Below are positions 5,646-6,081 of a stretch of DNA of 6,081 bases, one piece after another. The notes under the pieces were generated by a model that did not search any database, was not told the origin of the DNA, and saw nothing but the letters and a program-made list of their open reading frames with translations. Source of the DNA: Bryobacterales bacterium (lineage in GTDB: Bacteria > Acidobacteriota > Terriglobia > Bryobacterales > Bryobacteraceae). The stretch lies in contig PMEV01000460.1 of NCBI GenBank assembly GCA_003154855.1, forward strand, positions 3,693 to 9,773, given 5' to 3'. How positions within the stretch are numbered: the first letter of the stretch is position 1; each line of letters starts with the position of its first letter. A program made the translations under genes and the position numbers.

Positions 5646-6081
5646 ATGAGCAAGGAACCGCCTGCGATTGTGGCCGGATTCCGGCCGGAGTATCTGGATT
5701 TCGAGCGCGGCATTCACGTTGGTAACTTGGAAGAGCACCAGCGCATCACGCGCATTCTCAAGCTGGCTCTTGAGGCCCGCTACCAGCAGCCGTTCGTCAC
5801 CGAGCGCTGGGGCCGCGGCGTGTTCTGGCAGTGGATCGGCTTTCTGGTGCGCGCCAATCGCGCCGCCATGCCCCTTTCGAGCGGCGTCAGCTTCGGCTGC
5901 TCGAAGTTCTACCTCACCGTGGACCGCGACACTCGCATCTTCCAATGCGGCCTGCAAATTGAGCGCGGATACGTCACGGCCTCCCGCGAGCTGAGCCAAT
6001 TCCAGTTGCAGGACGACTGGGACTGGAACCGGCTGCTCAAAGCCCTCCAGCCGCGCGGCGAAATGGAGCGCGAGTTGACCC
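5646..6081 (+). CDS. Unrecognised protein, N-terminal 145 residues (cut by right edge)
   Basis: From the ATG at 5646 the frame is open for 145 complete codons to the window edge, with the strong G/C third-position bias of its neighbours. A GGAG site 8 bases upstream supports the start, and only 5 bases separate it from the acylase stop, so it is probably in the same operon. I do not recognise the family. The product starts MSKEPPAIVAGFRPEYLDF, with no signal peptide or clear membrane segment, so it looks cytoplasmic. It is rich in aromatic and charged residues: ERWGRGVFWQWIGFL near 56-70, two Cys (CSKFYLTVD and FQCGLQIERGY), and DDWDWNRLL near 125-133. The alternating pattern around SKFYLTVDRDTRIFQCGLQI suggests beta strands. 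The C-terminus is missing, so length and domain content are unknown. ORFs on the opposite strand and in another plus frame over this stretch look like shadows. Confidence 0.75.
   Translation, partial: MSKEPPAIVAGFRPEYLDFERGIHVGNLEEHQRITRILKLALEARYQQPFVTERWGRGVFWQWIGFLVRANRAAMPLSSGVSFGCSKFYLTVDRDTRIFQCGLQIERGYVTASRELSQFQLQDDWDWNRLLKALQPRGEMERELT

Noticed and set aside
5541..5999. Minus-strand 152-codon frame and an overlapping plus-strand 108-codon frame at the right end
   Set aside because: Both overlap the better supported frame from 5646, which has a Shine-Dalgarno, operon spacing and matching codon bias. Their products are Ala/Ser/Arg-rich shadows.

Overview
This is a GC-rich (by eye roughly two-thirds G+C), gene-dense bacterial chromosomal window. 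It carries six protein-coding genes, two of them cut by the window edges. I saw no RNA genes, insertion sequences, CRISPR arrays, prophage genes or sizeable repeats. The mix of genes, the high GC, the tiny intergenic gaps and the -10-like boxes directly against start codons fit an environmental Gram-negative bacterium. The rhodanese and acylase sequences remind me most of Acidobacteriota (Solibacter/Bryobacter type). That placement is inference from memory, with no search behind it.

Layout from left to right: (1) the 5' part of an exported rhodanese-type sulfurtransferase on the minus strand, running off the left edge. (2) A Tat-exported S66-family LD-carboxypeptidase on the plus strand, divergent from it across 27 bases that hold a perfect TATAAT box. 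(3) A minus-strand pair: a CNNM/CorC-family membrane protein with CBS domains, followed by an AlkD-type DNA glycosylase that it overlaps by 4 bases. The pair converges on the carboxypeptidase with only 25 bases between stops. (4) A plus-strand pair: a membrane-anchored penicillin-acylase-family Ntn hydrolase, then, 5 bases after its stop, the start of a protein I do not recognise, which runs off the right edge. The acylase and the CorC gene diverge across 25 bases.

The genes do not form one pathway. Three of them (rhodanese, carboxypeptidase, acylase) carry export or membrane-anchor signals, and the fourth membrane protein is the CorC-type one, so the window is biased towards envelope functions. 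The carboxypeptidase probably trims peptidoglycan-type peptides. The acylase cleaves an amide bond of unknown substrate. The CorC-type protein probably moves or senses divalent metal. AlkD removes alkylated bases from DNA. The CorC/AlkD pair and the acylase/unknown pair look like two-gene transcription units.

Nothing here amounts to a clearly new system. The points most worth a second look are the two very short divergent gaps with similar -10 elements and apparently leaderless starts, the Tat-exported carboxypeptidase of a family whose best-known members are cytoplasmic, and the unknown protein coupled to the acylase. No stretch over 300 bases lacks a gene.
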